Assembly (NCBI RefSeq): GCF_002443295.1
Contig: NZ_BAOS01000031.1
Location: 1-64,000 of the forward strand
Length of the DNA stretch: 64,000 nt
Origin: Candidatus Scalindua japonica
Lineage (GTDB): Bacteria > Planctomycetota > Brocadiia > Brocadiales > Scalinduaceae
Direction of reading: 5' to 3'
The notes under the pieces are model-generated. The model did not search any database. It saw only the letters and a list, made by a program, of their open reading frames with translations, and was not told the origin of the DNA. The translations under genes were made by a program, and so were the position numbers. Shown piece after piece: positions 54,846 through 64,000 of this stretch. The first letter of the stretch is position 1, and each line of letters opens with the position of its first letter.

Positions 54846-56462
54846 TTACCCTGGTATTAAATGTAAAACCCTTGAAACTATTATTGAGATAATGATTATA
54901 ACAAAAGTATATACCAAAAGCGCATAGACTCTCTTGTCTCTAAGCCAGCTCTTCTTTTCCGGGTGTTTCTTTAAAATTCCTTTTAATGTCCAGTCTACAG
55001 AGACTGGTGAGGCAGTTGTGGATATTTTTGAATATATAAGTGAAATACATAGTGTCGTACAGAACCCGATTGGTCCCCACCAGAGCCATGAGATTGAAGG
55101 TACGTATTGCCCCAGGAGGAAGTTAAGTGTAGTACCAGCTATTATGCCGGTGATGATAGCGGAACCTGTTATCGACCTGAATAAAATACCGGCTAAAAAA
55201 GTAGCCAGAATCGGGCCGGAAAATGCCGAACCTATCATGTTTACTATTTCTATTACGGTGGAAGAAGATCTTGCTACAAAGTAAGCCCCTCCCGCACAGA
55301 GTATACCCCAGAACAGTGTTATGAGTTTTGAGAGGCGAAGCATCTTGAGGGGTTTTTGTGCAATGTCAGGTCTGAATTTCAGGACAAAATCTGAAACAGT
55401 TACGGCAGATAATGAATTAAAAGCTGAATCTATGCTCGACATGGAAGCGGCAAATAGACCTGCCATTACCAGGCCTACCACGCCAACCGGCAGATAGTTG
55501 ATCATAAATGTAGGTACCAGGTAATCCGGATTTTTGTCCTGGATCTTAGTGGCAAAGTCAGGTTGACTTTGAATAAAGGCCGCCAGGACAACTCCAAAAA
55601 TAATATAGGTGAGAACTATCGGAAACCTGATTAATCCGTTAATCATGAGCGCGTTCTGTGCCTGGCGGACATCCGGTGTGGCAAGTAATCTCTGGGCCTG
55701 GCTCTGGTCACATCCATAATAGCCTACATAAAGAAAGATACACCCGATAATCATGGGCCAGAAGGCAAAGGTCTGGCCGTCTCCAAAACCGTGATGGGAA
55801 AAATCTATTGAATTCAGGCGGGCCGGATCAATTGAGATGGAGGAAAAATCTTTACCCAAAATACTTATAGATACAATTAGTGCGACAAGTACACCGCCGT
55901 ACAGGATGATAAGCTGGAGAATGTCGCTGTATACGTCTGCCATTATTCCACCAATTGTTGTGTACGCAATGGAAACTATGGCCATAATAATCATAGTCGT
56001 AACAATAGGCAGATCCATTATTACAGAAAGTACCAGTGCTGATGTGTAGAGGATTACGCTTGTTGAAAGCCCACGTGAAAACATAAAAAGGGCTGACAGT
56101 GTGAACCGTGTTCTCTTCCCGAATCGTCGTTCAGCATATTCATATACCGATGAACCGGAGAGCTGTCGGAAAACGGGGACCAGTAAAAACATTATGGCAA
56201 TCATGGAAACCGGTACGGCAAACTCGAATTGCAGCCATTTGATACCTCCTCCTGTCTTGAGCGCTACAAACGCGGGGGCGCTGACCAGGCTTATCGCACT
56301 TACCTGGTTTGCGGCGAGAGATATGGCAATAACAGTGGGTCCCATCTTTCTTCCACCAAGAAAGTAGTCATCGGTGGATTGTTGACGTCTTGCCAGCCAG
56401 ACGCCAAGTCCAATAATACCAATCAAATAGGTTGTCAATACAACCCAGTCTATATTAGTCAT
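54846..56462 (-). CDS. Sodium:solute symporter (SSS family), second
   Basis: This 538-residue membrane protein starts NIDWVVLTTYLIGIIGLGVW and has QSTDDYFLGGRKMGP and TIGGIMADVYSDILQL. About 14 helices are expected, with an extra C-terminal helix compared with the neighbour. It converges with the first symporter; the 60-base gap has only a weak inverted repeat. The two share the family fold but are too different to be a recent duplicate. Confidence 0.92.
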   Translation of the reverse strand: MTNIDWVVLTTYLIGIIGLGVWLARRQQSTDDYFLGGRKMGPTVIAISLAANQVSAISLVSAPAFVALKTGGGIKWLQFEFAVPVSMIAIMFLLVPVFRQLSGSSVYEYAERRFGKRTRFTLSALFMFSRGLSTSVILYTSALVLSVIMDLPIVTTMIIMAIVSIAYTTIGGIMADVYSDILQLIILYGGVLVALIVSISILGKDFSSISIDPARLNSIDFSHHGFGDGQTFAFWPMIIGCIFLYVGYYGCDQSQAQRLLATPDVRQAQNALMINGLIRFPIVLTYIIFGVVLAAFIQSQPDFATKIQDKNPDYLVPTFMINYLPVGVVGLVMAGLFAASMSSIDSAFNSLSAVTVSDFVLKFRPDIAQKPLKMLRLSKLITLFWGILCAGGAYFVARSSSTVIEIVNMIGSAFSGPILATFLAGILFRSITGSAIITGIIAGTTLNFLLGQYVPSISWLWWGPIGFCTTLCISLIYSKISTTASPVSVDWTLKGILKKHPEKKSWLRDKRVYALLVYTFVIIIISIIVSRVLHLIPG

Positions 56463-56722
56463 GTTTCATAGCGGGTTTTACTTCAGGTACTAAAGTTACT
56501 TCAAACTTGCTATATTGACATGTAGTATGAGTTTGCATATCTTTAAAATCAAGGCAAAAAGATGATGGTGGTTATTGAGATTTATTCCTTAAGTTTTTGT
56601 GGATATATCCGATACTAAATACATAAGAGTTTTAACTCTGTTTAATGTATTAAGCATCCTGTCGGCCAACAGGCAGGTAATAACACGAAAAACACTCTGA
56701 ATTACAGAAAGGGGAGAATGAG

Positions 56723-56938
56723 GTGGGAATAAACAGGTTATTTCTGGGTCCATTTAATGCTAAGATCTTTGGTGAGGAGATCAAAGAGAAGCAAGATAAG
56801 GTATTTGACGAGATTCTACAGGAGGAACATGTAAAGTTTGAACAACTGATATCAAAGATAGAAAAGAAATGGAATACAGAAAATCATTGCCGGGAATATA
56901 ATCTTAAAGAAAAATACCATTTGCCGTCTACTGAGTAA
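56723..56938 (+). CDS. Small helical protein, GTG start
   Basis: This 71-residue charged protein is not recognised. A GGGGAG ribosome site precedes the GTG at 56723, and no ATG gives a full frame. The middle is a likely coiled coil (EIKEKQDKVFDEILQEEHVK). A strong terminator hairpin follows directly, supporting a real gene. Confidence 0.6.
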   Translation: MGINRLFLGPFNAKIFGEEIKEKQDKVFDEILQEEHVKFEQLISKIEKKWNTENHCREYNLKEKYHLPSTE

Positions 56939-56943
56939 TCATT

Positions 56944-56978
56944 CATTGCACCCAGCGGCTTGTTTAGCGGGTGCAATG
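56944..56978. terminator. Bidirectional terminator between convergent genes
   Basis: CATTGCACCC (56944-56953) and GGGTGCAATG (56969-56978) form a perfect 10-bp stem, followed by a T-rich tract on the plus strand. It lies between the ends of the small gene (plus) and greA (minus). Confidence 0.8.
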
Positions 56979-57013
56979 AACTATTTCTTTCTTTCTTGTT
57001 CTGCAAGGTTATA

Positions 57014-57484
57014 TTAGTATTCAATCTTCAATATTTTATAACGCAATACACCTGCCGGCGCATTTACCTCAACTTCATCATTTACTTTGTGCTCTAAGAA
57101 TGCCTGTGCGAAAGGTGAAGAGACCAGTATTTTGTCATTTATCGGATCATCGTCACCCGCGCCTACCAATTCGTAGTTTTCGATATCTCCTGTATCCAGG
57201 TCCTTGACCTCTACTTTTGCTCCAAAATGAACAGCATCAGTTGGGATATTGGAGGAGTCTACAATTTCTGTCCTTGCAAGTTTGTCTTCAAGTTGTCTGA
57301 TCTTTGCTTCGAGCATCCCCTGCGCTTCTCTGGCGGCGTGGTATTCTGCATTTTCTTTAAGGTCGCCATATGCTCTTGCTGTTGCGATCGCTTCCTGGAT
57401 CTCAGGCCTCTTTACATTTTTCATTTCATCTAACTCTTTTTTTAATTTTTCGAAGCCATCTTGTGACATATAAACTTTTTCCAT
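57014..57484 (-). CDS. greA: Transcription elongation factor GreA
   Basis: This 156-residue factor rescues backtracked RNA polymerase. The N-terminal coiled coil (YMSQDGFEKLKKELDEMKNV ... ARAYGDLKENAEYHAAREAQ) carries the acidic tip; the C-terminal FKBP-like domain ends LRYKILKIEY. I chose the ATG at 57484, preceded by CAGGAG; the longer frame from 57523 has no ribosome site. Confidence 0.97.
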   Translation of the reverse strand: MEKVYMSQDGFEKLKKELDEMKNVKRPEIQEAIATARAYGDLKENAEYHAAREAQGMLEAKIRQLEDKLARTEIVDSSNIPTDAVHFGAKVEVKDLDTGDIENYELVGAGDDDPINDKILVSSPFAQAFLEHKVNDEVEVNAPAGVLRYKILKIEY

Positions 57485-57677
57485 CTTATATCTCCTGGAT
57501 TTATTTGGTAATAAAAAGATCATTTAAAATAATTTTAAACATAATGTCAATAAGATTATGCTGTTTAATTTAGTAGATTTATTTTTATATCTTGTGTAGT
57601 GTAGTTATCTATCCGTGCCAATCGGGGCAATTCGTGTCTTAGTGTTGAGCCGGACTGGCTGAAAGGAGCTTAATTCT

Positions 57678-58442
57678 GTGAATCTAAAGAAAAATATTAC
57701 AATTTCCTTATTACTGATTTTTTCTTTAACCTCTTTTTGTTCAACTGCATTCTCCAGACAGGGGACCTTAGTCGGACAAATAGTAGATGGTTTTGACAAA
57801 GTGGTAAAAGATGTTGAAGTTAAGATTAAGGGGACTAAGTTTGCTGCAAAGAGTGATGAGAATGGTAAATTTCGGATAAAATCCAACCCCGGTAAATTAG
57901 AAATAACGTTCAGAAAGAAAGGTTATGCGAAGCAGACAATTCCTGTAAACATGTTTGACACTTCAGATATCCACTTACCACAATTAGCTTTCTGGAAATA
58001 TCCTGAGAGCGGCGGGGTCTTTCTGGTTAGAGTAAATGATTACAAAAAGATTGAATACTCAAGTTTTTATTCGGAACGTGATGACAGCAGCATAAGTTTT
58101 TATGTTAAAGGAGAGTCGACGAAGATTGAGTGTCCGAAAGAGGCGTTTGAACAGGGTAAAATCTGGCTGATGATGCTTGATTACTCTAAGGATGAACCGA
58201 TAGTAGTGGGTAAAAACCTCTACAGGGTTACAGATACCAACCTTTTAGGTAACATTGCATTTGAGTCAGGGGACTGGGCTGTGGAAAAGGTTGACGATAA
58301 GTATTCAGAGGTATCAAACAGGGTAGGCATTCGTTATCTAACGCTTGAGCCTGGAAAGTATTACTATTGTATCGGGCAACTTACATTAAGATCAAAGATA
58401 GGCTTCGGTTATTATTTTGAGATTGTGGATCCCACCCCTTAA
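57678..58442 (+). CDS. Secreted protein with carboxypeptidase-regulatory-like domain
   Basis: This 254-residue protein starts at a GTG with GAAAGGAG upstream. A signal peptide (1-26) is followed by a beta-sandwich of the CarboxypepD_reg type (GTLVGQIVDGFDKVVKDVEV ... SDENGKFRIKSNPGKLEITF). The C-terminal 150 residues are unrecognised and probably beta-rich. It is likely periplasmic or surface-located. No partner gene is obvious. Confidence 0.75.
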   Translation: MNLKKNITISLLLIFSLTSFCSTAFSRQGTLVGQIVDGFDKVVKDVEVKIKGTKFAAKSDENGKFRIKSNPGKLEITFRKKGYAKQTIPVNMFDTSDIHLPQLAFWKYPESGGVFLVRVNDYKKIEYSSFYSERDDSSISFYVKGESTKIECPKEAFEQGKIWLMMLDYSKDEPIVVGKNLYRVTDTNLLGNIAFESGDWAVEKVDDKYSEVSNRVGIRYLTLEPGKYYYCIGQLTLRSKIGFGYYFEIVDPTP

Positions 58443-58491
58443 ATACCAAGCTGTATGGCCGGTATCCCCAGTCCAAACTGATACATCCCGG

Positions 58492-58530
58492 TGGCATGGA
58501 CAAGCAGTTTTTTGCCTGTCCGTGTTAGAA
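58492..58530. repeat. Dispersed palindromic repeat (ATGGACA...TGTCCGT), copy 1
   Basis: GGTGGCATGGACAAGCAGTT followed by TTTTGCCTGTCCGTGTTAG is nearly the same as 60338-60377. The arms CATGGACA and TGTCCGTG form a stem. Confidence 0.6.
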
Positions 58531-58744
58531 AAAAAGAGGTAAGGACGAATCTACATATAAATTAGCCGAAGTCTTTTGCAGGTTACATCTTATAGATTGA
58601 ATCGAAACGTTAAATGGTTGCTATGCACATATTTACAAATAACTGAGAGTGCAGAAAAAACATCCAGAGAAAACCCGGAATAGAGGCGGAAAGTTAAAAT
58701 GGACCAAATCACTATTTTCAGGGTAAAAAGGGTTAGTAATAATT

Positions 58745-59798
58745 TCAGATGTGTTTACGACACTCTTTCTGAAAGGAGTTACACGTAAACCCGGACAATC
58801 CATAAAGGAGGCTTTGGGCCGTAATCCAGAGCATGAGATTAAGGAAGCAAAAAGAGAGTTCCAGGCGTCTGCCTGGAACGGATTTCCATGTAGTTGAACT
58901 TGAGCTGTTCAAAGACGAGCAGATCAAGGCATTTGCCGAAACATGGTATATGGTTACGGGAGAGTGGAAAGGGTGGCGACAGTACGCTGCGCGCTAATAT
59001 TCTCCGTGAAGACCTGTGTCAGGAGTTAGCGTCAGCCCCAGGAATTTACTGGAACCAGGCCGAAAAAATAATTGTCTATATCCAGTAGAGGGTCGGCGTC
59101 TTACAGGCGAGAGATAATAAGATTTTTGCCTTTCCACACAGGACATTTCAGGAGTATCTTACCGCTTCATGTATCAAAAGAAAGTGAGATTTTGAAGTCT
59201 ATTTAAGGGACAGGGTCAATGCGGACCTTTTCCATGGTGGAGAGAGATCTTTCTTCTAGTGGCTGGTTCTTGCAGAAATACACCAGAAAATATATACGAA
59301 CTCATTGATGCTTTGGTGCCCAATGATTACGACGAAAAAAGTTTATTTCGGGCCACAATCTTTCATGCCCAATTGGCTGCCCGCGCTATGGAGGAAACAG
59401 GTTTTTTGGCCTTTGTGGATGAGGAGTTGATTAAAGGGCCGGGTCGATTTGCCAAAATTCACAAACGTATTCAGGGGTGGTTGCTGCAGGCGATTACGGC
59501 TGATACAAAATTAAGTCCTACCGAAAGAAGCTCTGCCGGGACGGCGCTTGCGAAAATCGGAGACCCTCGAATTGATCCTGAAAAGTGGTTTTTGCCGAAA
59601 GAGGAGGATTTCGGATTTATTCGTATTGAGGCCGGTGGATTTATAATGGGAAGTGATAACCCCTTTGGTTTGCAGGATATGAATGGTAATGTCTGGAAAT
59701 GGGCACTACATAGTTTTTTAGCATACAAATCATTGTTTTATGAGGAGTCATTAAAGGAAAGTGTGATTGACTTACGGTGTAATATTAGATATAAATAA
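58745..59798 (+). pseudogene. Decayed NACHT NTPase with C-terminal SUMF1 domain
   Basis: Reading frames in turn recovers pieces of one large protein: DFHVVELELFKDEQIKAFAE and TWYMVTGEW (58885-58965, NACHT-associated), STLRANILREDL, IFAFPHRTFQEYLTASCIKR (about 59130-59185, end of the NACHT module), then the frame 59259-59798 with helical repeats and SUMF1 pieces (FIRIEAGGFIMGSD and QDMNGNVWKWALH). The Walker A region is missing, several frameshifts and stops occur, and most of the SUMF1 domain between GSD and DMNGNVW is deleted. Intact relatives are NLR-like sensors, some antiviral. Confidence 0.7.
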
Positions 59799-59854
59799 CC
59801 TATGTAAAATGGGTTGGACTTAAATTTCTATTCATGTAGAAAGGGGTATAGATA

Positions 59855-60196
59855 GTGTTAAAAGGATTAAAAAGAGACTTAATTACGATACTGACGATTT
59901 GTGTGGTAGTTTTTGGCGGATCTCTTTACAGTGCCAATAATATTAATGCGGAAGAGGGTAAAAAGAAGACTATTTATATCTGTTACTGTGCCGGTGGCTG
60001 TCTCTGTGCCTATGAGACGTATGAGCCCGGTGGAAGATGTGTCTGCGGCCTGGCTACGATACCATCAGACAGGGAAGAGATGAGTGACGAGTACGAATAT
60101 GAGTGTGACTGCGGCACCATGTGTGAATGTGGAACAGTGGCCGATGAACCGGGCCTGTGTCATTGCGGAATATTGGAAATGAAGGAAGTGGAGTAA
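59855..60196 (+). CDS. Exported Cys-repeat protein, putative metal binder
   Basis: This 113-residue protein starts at a GTG with GAAAGGGG upstream. An N-terminal signal or anchor (about 8-33, ending INAEEG) precedes two copies of a CxCxxxCxC...EPGxCxCG unit: CYCAGGCLC...EPGGRCVCG and CDCGTMCECG...EPGLCHCG. Twelve cysteines in 70 residues, paired as CxC, suggest binding of a soft metal such as copper or zinc. I do not know a named family. Confidence 0.7.
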   Translation: MLKGLKRDLITILTICVVVFGGSLYSANNINAEEGKKKTIYICYCAGGCLCAYETYEPGGRCVCGLATIPSDREEMSDEYEYECDCGTMCECGTVADEPGLCHCGILEMKEVE

Positions 60197-60592
60197 GCCG
60201 GGTGTAAAAGTGAAAGGGTGTTGTTCATCCTGATCTCTATATGAGAGGTTCCTGATTATTTAATATGATATCGTTTGGTAAGTTCAAACGTTATTCAAAC
60301 AGTTGTTTCGTTATCTACTTAATTAACAGAAAGTCGGGTGGCATGGACAAACTGCTGTTTGCCTGTCCGTGTTTGTTAACACTTCATAGACCTTAGTACT
60401 TGTCTTCTGTATCGTTACCAAACGAGCTACATAACAAAGAGGCCGTTTGGAAAACTGTCCCATACCTTTCTTGATTGAGGGCAGTTCATTTAACCAGGTG
60501 AAGAGGTGCTATTGCAGAAGAAGATAATTGCAGTCTGTCTCACAATTAAATTATACAAACCGACGTAGACTTGTGAATTCCCGACTCAAGGT
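60197..60592. repeat. Intergenic repeat cluster (palindrome inside an 11-bp inverted pair)
   Basis: TCGTTTGGTAA (60271-60281) and TTACCAAACGA (60415-60425) are exact inverted copies 155 bp across. Between them lies GGTGGCATGGACAAACTGCT plus GTTTGCCTGTCCGTG (60338-60377), a copy of the 58492 repeat. The rest holds no gene. Confidence 0.5.
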
Positions 60593-61738
60593 TTACTCAT
60601 ATTTTGCTTGATAATTCTGCCCTGAAAAATCCACTGTTTTTACAGCAAGCTCCTTTTCAAGTGCGCGTAAATCACCATTAAGTTTTTTACAAAGGGCCCT
60701 TTGTATTTTTGCTTCACTTCCCTGTTCTATCATTTTCTCAGCAAAGTTGATGTGATGTTCTGCATGAAGTTCTTTCGCCTTAGGTACGGTCAGACCAATA
60801 AGACGTTTTAGTTGATCGCTGATCGAAATGATTTCTCCCGTCTCAGGTTCTATCATGTCCGTGTTGATCCCATATCTTATAGCCTTCCACCAGTTTTCTT
60901 CAAGGTACCCTTCATTAAGGCTGCTTATGGGTATTCCCGCAAAGAACCTGTCTTGATATGTGTCTACGGCTGCCTGTATAAGCGCGGCAAATGCCCCGAT
61001 ACGGCGGACGGATGTGGGAATGTCAAAGATACGAAACTCAACAGTGCCCAGTGGTGGTTGGGGACGAATAATCCACCATAAATCACCCGGCTGCCTAATG
61101 TCTCCTGCCGCAAGGAATTTTTCGTAGAAATCTATAAGTTCTGCAAATGATTTAAAGGGTGGGGCAAATTTTGTTCGAGGCATAGAATGAAACAGGTGCG
61201 CGCGTGTGGAAACCAGACCGGTGTCTACACCATCGTAGTATGGGGAATTTGCGGACAGGGCTAAGAGAGGATAAGCCCAGCGCCGCATTTCATTCATGAT
61301 ATAGATTGCTGCTTCAGCATTTTTTACACCGACATGTATATGTAATCCAAAAGAGAGCATTCGGTGGGCAATATATCTGCAATTATTACGCACCCATTGA
61401 TAATGTTCGCTGTCGACGAAGGGCTGTTTTTTCCAATCGGAAAAGGGGTGACTACCGGCGGCAACAATGTTCACATTAAGTTTACTGCAGCAATCAGCCA
61501 GGATAGTTCTGCCGTTTGATGTTTCTCGTAAAAGTTCATCTACCGTTTCATAAACACCGGTACGTGTCTCTAAAACGCATTGTAATAGTTCATAACAAAC
61601 TCTTTCCCGGAAATCAGGTTCAAGGAGTGCCATAACTTCATTTACAGTAGGAGTAAGTTCTGCAGTTTCTTGGTCTATCAGATGTAGTTCTTCTTCTATT
61701 CCTAATGTAGGAAAGTCATTTCTCTTAAACGGTTTCAC
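60593..61738 (-). CDS. Carboxylate-amine ligase, glutamate-cysteine ligase family 2 (YbdK-like)
   Basis: This 381-residue ATP-grasp-like ligase joins a carboxylate to an amine, as in gamma-glutamylcysteine synthesis. The family start TLGIEEELHLIDQETAEL is clear, with AAGSHPFSDWKKQP, GLHIHVGVKNAEA and VEFRIFDIPTSVRR downstream. Whether it makes gamma-glutamylcysteine is not certain; E. coli YbdK has weak activity. No glutathione synthetase gene is near. Confidence 0.88.
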   Translation of the reverse strand: MKPFKRNDFPTLGIEEELHLIDQETAELTPTVNEVMALLEPDFRERVCYELLQCVLETRTGVYETVDELLRETSNGRTILADCCSKLNVNIVAAGSHPFSDWKKQPFVDSEHYQWVRNNCRYIAHRMLSFGLHIHVGVKNAEAAIYIMNEMRRWAYPLLALSANSPYYDGVDTGLVSTRAHLFHSMPRTKFAPPFKSFAELIDFYEKFLAAGDIRQPGDLWWIIRPQPPLGTVEFRIFDIPTSVRRIGAFAALIQAAVDTYQDRFFAGIPISSLNEGYLEENWWKAIRYGINTDMIEPETGEIISISDQLKRLIGLTVPKAKELHAEHHINFAEKMIEQGSEAKIQRALCKKLNGDLRALEKELAVKTVDFSGQNYQAKYE

Positions 61739-62063
61739 GATTCCTGTTTCCTTCTTTTTCTTTGACTGAAAACCTGAATTGTCAGTTCAGTCGGGTAGCC
61801 GCAACCTTCAGGTTGCGTTGTTTAAGTAATTTTTCATCTATACAATGTTTCAGGCAAACGAAGGCTAACTTCCTGTACCTGTTCGGGCGGGAAGTGTGCG
61901 ATTACAATAAGATTTAATAAGGAAACTCAACACTTTTAAGAATATCTTTTGACATATCGTAAATCAAGTAAAAGATCCGTAATAAAAATTACTTATGAAC
62001 ACTTTCCGTGTTTACTAGAAAGACTATTTGACATAAAAACATTCTGTGATAAGCTTTAGTACT
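61739..62063. other. Spacer with REP palindromes and possible promoter
   Basis: CGCAACCTTCAGGTTGCG (61800-61817) is a perfect palindrome of a type common in bacterial intergenic repeats. CCTGTACCTGTTCGGGCGGG at about 61874-61893 matches the 48236 repeat. TTGACA at 62028-62033 is a possible -35 box for the SUMF1 gene, but the -10 is weak. Confidence 0.45.
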
Positions 62064-62966
62064 ATGATAACAAAACATAATGAAAAGCAGGATATTCCCG
62101 AAGAGATGGTACTGGTCCCAGAAGGTCTGTTTTTAATGGGAAGCACGGAGGATGATATTAAAAAATTGTTAGAACTTGATCGCAATGTTGAGGCGAGCAG
62201 GTTTGATGTAGAGATCCCGCAGAGAGAGGTCTATATTGGCCCTTATCTGATTGATAAGTGTCCGGTTACCAATGCGGAATATAAGAGGTTTATAGAATCG
62301 GGTGGTTATAAGAATAGAGCTTTCTGGTCGAAGGCAGGATGGGATTATGTTTTAAAAATAAAACCTCTGGACGGTGACAGTGTGAACAGCGCCATGGATG
62401 GTGAAGATGATTGTCCGGTGGTAAATATTTCATGGTATGAGGCAGAAGCCTTTGCAGAATATATGGGAAAAAGACTCCCTACTGAAGCAGAATGGGAAAA
62501 AGCTGCTCGTGGTACGGATGGCAGGTTATATCCTTGGGGAAATGAATTTGATAAAACAAAACTGAATTGCTCCGAATCCGGAATTGAAAGCACAACCCCT
62601 GTTGTAAAATACTTACAAGGCAGAAGTGAATATGGATGCTTCGATATGGCGGGAAACGTCTGGGAGTGGACAGCAGACTGGTTTGACAGTCAGTATTACC
62701 GTTCTGCCCCAGACAGAGATCCGCAGGGGCCTGATAAAGCTGAGGATAAGCCGTTTTTCGGGAGACCGGAAGATGTGGGTACTTCTATTTACGAATTGGA
62801 GCCCTCAAAGGCAGGTAACAGCTCACTGAGCGATTGTAAGGTGTTACGTGGTGGTTCATGGAACGGTGGAGGTGTTATTCATATCCGTTGCGCAAATCGT
62901 GATTACGATGAACCTGATTACAGAAATGATACTATTGGTTTCAGATGTGCCAGATCTTTAATGTAA
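62064..62966 (+). CDS. SUMF1/formylglycine-generating-enzyme-fold protein
   Basis: This is a 300-residue protein from the ATG at 62064; a GTG at 62046 is possible. It shows the complete family pattern: EEMVLVPEGLFLMGSTEDD, YLIDKCPVTNAEYKRFIESG, PVVNISWYEAEAFAEYMGKR, LPTEAEWEKAARG, MAGNVWEWTADWF, LRGGSWNGGG and IGFRCARS. The two catalytic cysteines of true copper-dependent formylglycine enzymes are not seen at the expected place after RGGSW. An oxidase role is therefore unlikely, and a structural or other function is more probable. Confidence 0.88.
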   Translation: MITKHNEKQDIPEEMVLVPEGLFLMGSTEDDIKKLLELDRNVEASRFDVEIPQREVYIGPYLIDKCPVTNAEYKRFIESGGYKNRAFWSKAGWDYVLKIKPLDGDSVNSAMDGEDDCPVVNISWYEAEAFAEYMGKRLPTEAEWEKAARGTDGRLYPWGNEFDKTKLNCSESGIESTTPVVKYLQGRSEYGCFDMAGNVWEWTADWFDSQYYRSAPDRDPQGPDKAEDKPFFGRPEDVGTSIYELEPSKAGNSSLSDCKVLRGGSWNGGGVIHIRCANRDYDEPDYRNDTIGFRCARSLM

Positions 62967-63063
62967 ATTATCATATTGAGTTTTACGTTGATCAGACGGA
63001 ATGAAAACGTAATATTATTTTAACTATATAGAATTAAATAACTTTGAAAGTGAATAAGAAAAA

Positions 63064-64000
63064 ATGAAAGAAAAAGAGAACCTGGATAAGCTGTGCATAG
63101 ATACTATTCGAACATTATCAATTGATGCAGTTCAAAAGGCTAATTCCGGACATCCCGGCGCCCCCATGGGTCTTGCACCTGTCGCATTTACGCTTTGGGA
63201 TAGGTTTATGCGTCACATTCCTCAGAATACTGATTGGCCAAATCGAGATCGTTTTGTGCTATCAGCCGGGCATGCGTCCATGCTTTTGTATAGTATATTA
63301 CACTTATTCGGATACGATGTCAGTCTTGACGATATTAAGAATTTTAGACAATTGCACAGTAAATGTGCCGGACATCCGGAGTATGGTATGGCGCCGGGTG
63401 TTGAAGTTACTACTGGACCTCTTGGGCAGGGAGCGGCAAACAGTGTTGGTATGGCCATGGCAGAAAGGTGGCTCCGGACATATTTCAATCGTCCCGGTCA
63501 TGAGATAATTAATTATAATATATTTGCTATTGCGGGTGATGGGTGCATGATGGAAGGGATTTCCGGTGAAGCGGCATCTCTGGCAGGACATCTCGGCTTG
63601 AGTAACCTGGTGTGGATTTATGATAATAATAATATCACTATTGAAGGTGAAACATCGCTGGCATTCAGTGAAGATGTTGCTGTTCGATTCAAGGCATACG
63701 GTTGGAATGTGCGGCATGTTGCAGATGCTAATGATCTGGAAATCCTGGAGAAGGAAATTAAAGGGGCTATAGAAGAATTAAATCGCCCGTCTATAATTAT
63801 TGTTGATAGTCATATCGCATATGGCAGTCCTAATAAGCAGGATTCGGCCGGCGCTCATGGTGCGCCTCTGGGTGTAGATGAAGTAAGAGCGACAAAAGAA
63901 AATTATGGTTGTGATCCGGACAAAACATTTTATGTGCCTGATGAAGTTGCGAAGTATAAAGAAGATGTAATTGAAAAGGGCGCAAAACTGGAAGAAGAAT
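63064..64000 (+). CDS. tkt: Transketolase, N-terminal part (runs off the window)
   Basis: At least 312 residues, open at the end. It transfers two-carbon units in the pentose phosphate and related pathways using thiamine diphosphate. The start [20 protein letters not shown], then [32 protein letters not shown] and the cofactor motif [20 protein letters not shown] with the NN metal site (YDNNNIT) are all present. The ATG at 63064 is preceded by a weak purine-rich site. Confidence 0.96.
   Translation, partial: MKEKENLDKLCIDTIRTLSIDAVQKANSGHPGAPMGLAPVAFTLWDRFMRHIPQNTDWPNRDRFVLSAGHASMLLYSILHLFGYDVSLDDIKNFRQLHSKCAGHPEYGMAPGVEVTTGPLGQGAANSVGMAMAERWLRTYFNRPGHEIINYNIFAIAGDGCMMEGISGEAASLAGHLGLSNLVWIYDNNNITIEGETSLAFSEDVAVRFKAYGWNVRHVADANDLEILEKEIKGAIEELNRPSIIIVDSHIAYGSPNKQDSAGAHGAPLGVDEVRATKENYGCDPDKTFYVPDEVAKYKEDVIEKGAKLEEE

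Noticed and set aside
62064-62966. EgtB for ergothioneine synthesis
   Set aside because: It has only the SUMF1 fold; there is no N-terminal DinB-like domain with its HxxxE-type iron site.
1-64000. CRISPR array
   Set aside because: No regularly spaced direct repeats with unique spacers were seen; the only tandem repeat is the TATCAG tract.

Overview
The window looks like chromosome of a low-GC Gram-negative bacterium. My best guess is a planctomycete of the anammox lineage (Brocadiales, Scalindua-like). That guess rests on the AT-rich composition, the mix of SUMF1/DUF1566-type proteins, large secreted or periplasmic proteins and an unusual molybdopterin-enzyme fusion. It is an inference, not proof.

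Positions 1-18272 are a tandem array of two integrative elements at a tRNA-Pro(GGG) gene (18225-18303, minus). Both carry a rolling-circle HUH replication protein (45-1031; 15251-16255) followed by a tyrosine integrase (1445-2500; 17129-18262). A 54-bp direct repeat made of the tRNA 3' part ends each unit (2531-2584; 18219-18272). The right unit is complete at about 15.7 kb. Its cargo is a DUF6941-like gene, a putative MazF toxin pair, and a five-gene minus-strand operon: SNF2 helicase, small protein, SMC-like ATPase, DNA methyltransferase and type III restriction helicase-nuclease. It also carries a ribbon-helix-helix regulator with likely operators. This operon is the best candidate here for a little-described defence system.

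Positions 18304-30750 hold core metabolism and translation genes (prfB with its programmed frameshift, glyA, gpsA, rsmE). These are mixed with poorly known or decaying genes: a Mut7-C-type pseudogene, a PAS/zinc protein, a DUF1566 lipoprotein-like protein and a pentapeptide-repeat protein.

Positions 30759-44581 (minus) carry an atypical SDR, viroplasmin-RNase H, oligoendopeptidase F and a very long MscS channel with His-rich linkers. They end with a molybdopterin oxidoreductase fused to a cysteine desulfurase, and an EgtD-like methyltransferase. An IS1634-type transposase remnant follows.

Positions 46171-52791 hold the classic thrS-infC-rpmI-rplT-pheS-pheT cluster on the minus strand. infC appears to start at a non-AUG (AUC) codon, and pheT lacks the tRNA-binding insert.

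Positions 53256-64000 contain two convergent sodium:solute symporters, greA, a decayed NACHT-SUMF1 gene, a secreted Cys-repeat protein, a GCS2-type ligase, an SUMF1-domain protein and the start of a transketolase. Short palindromic repeats are scattered through the intergenic spaces.
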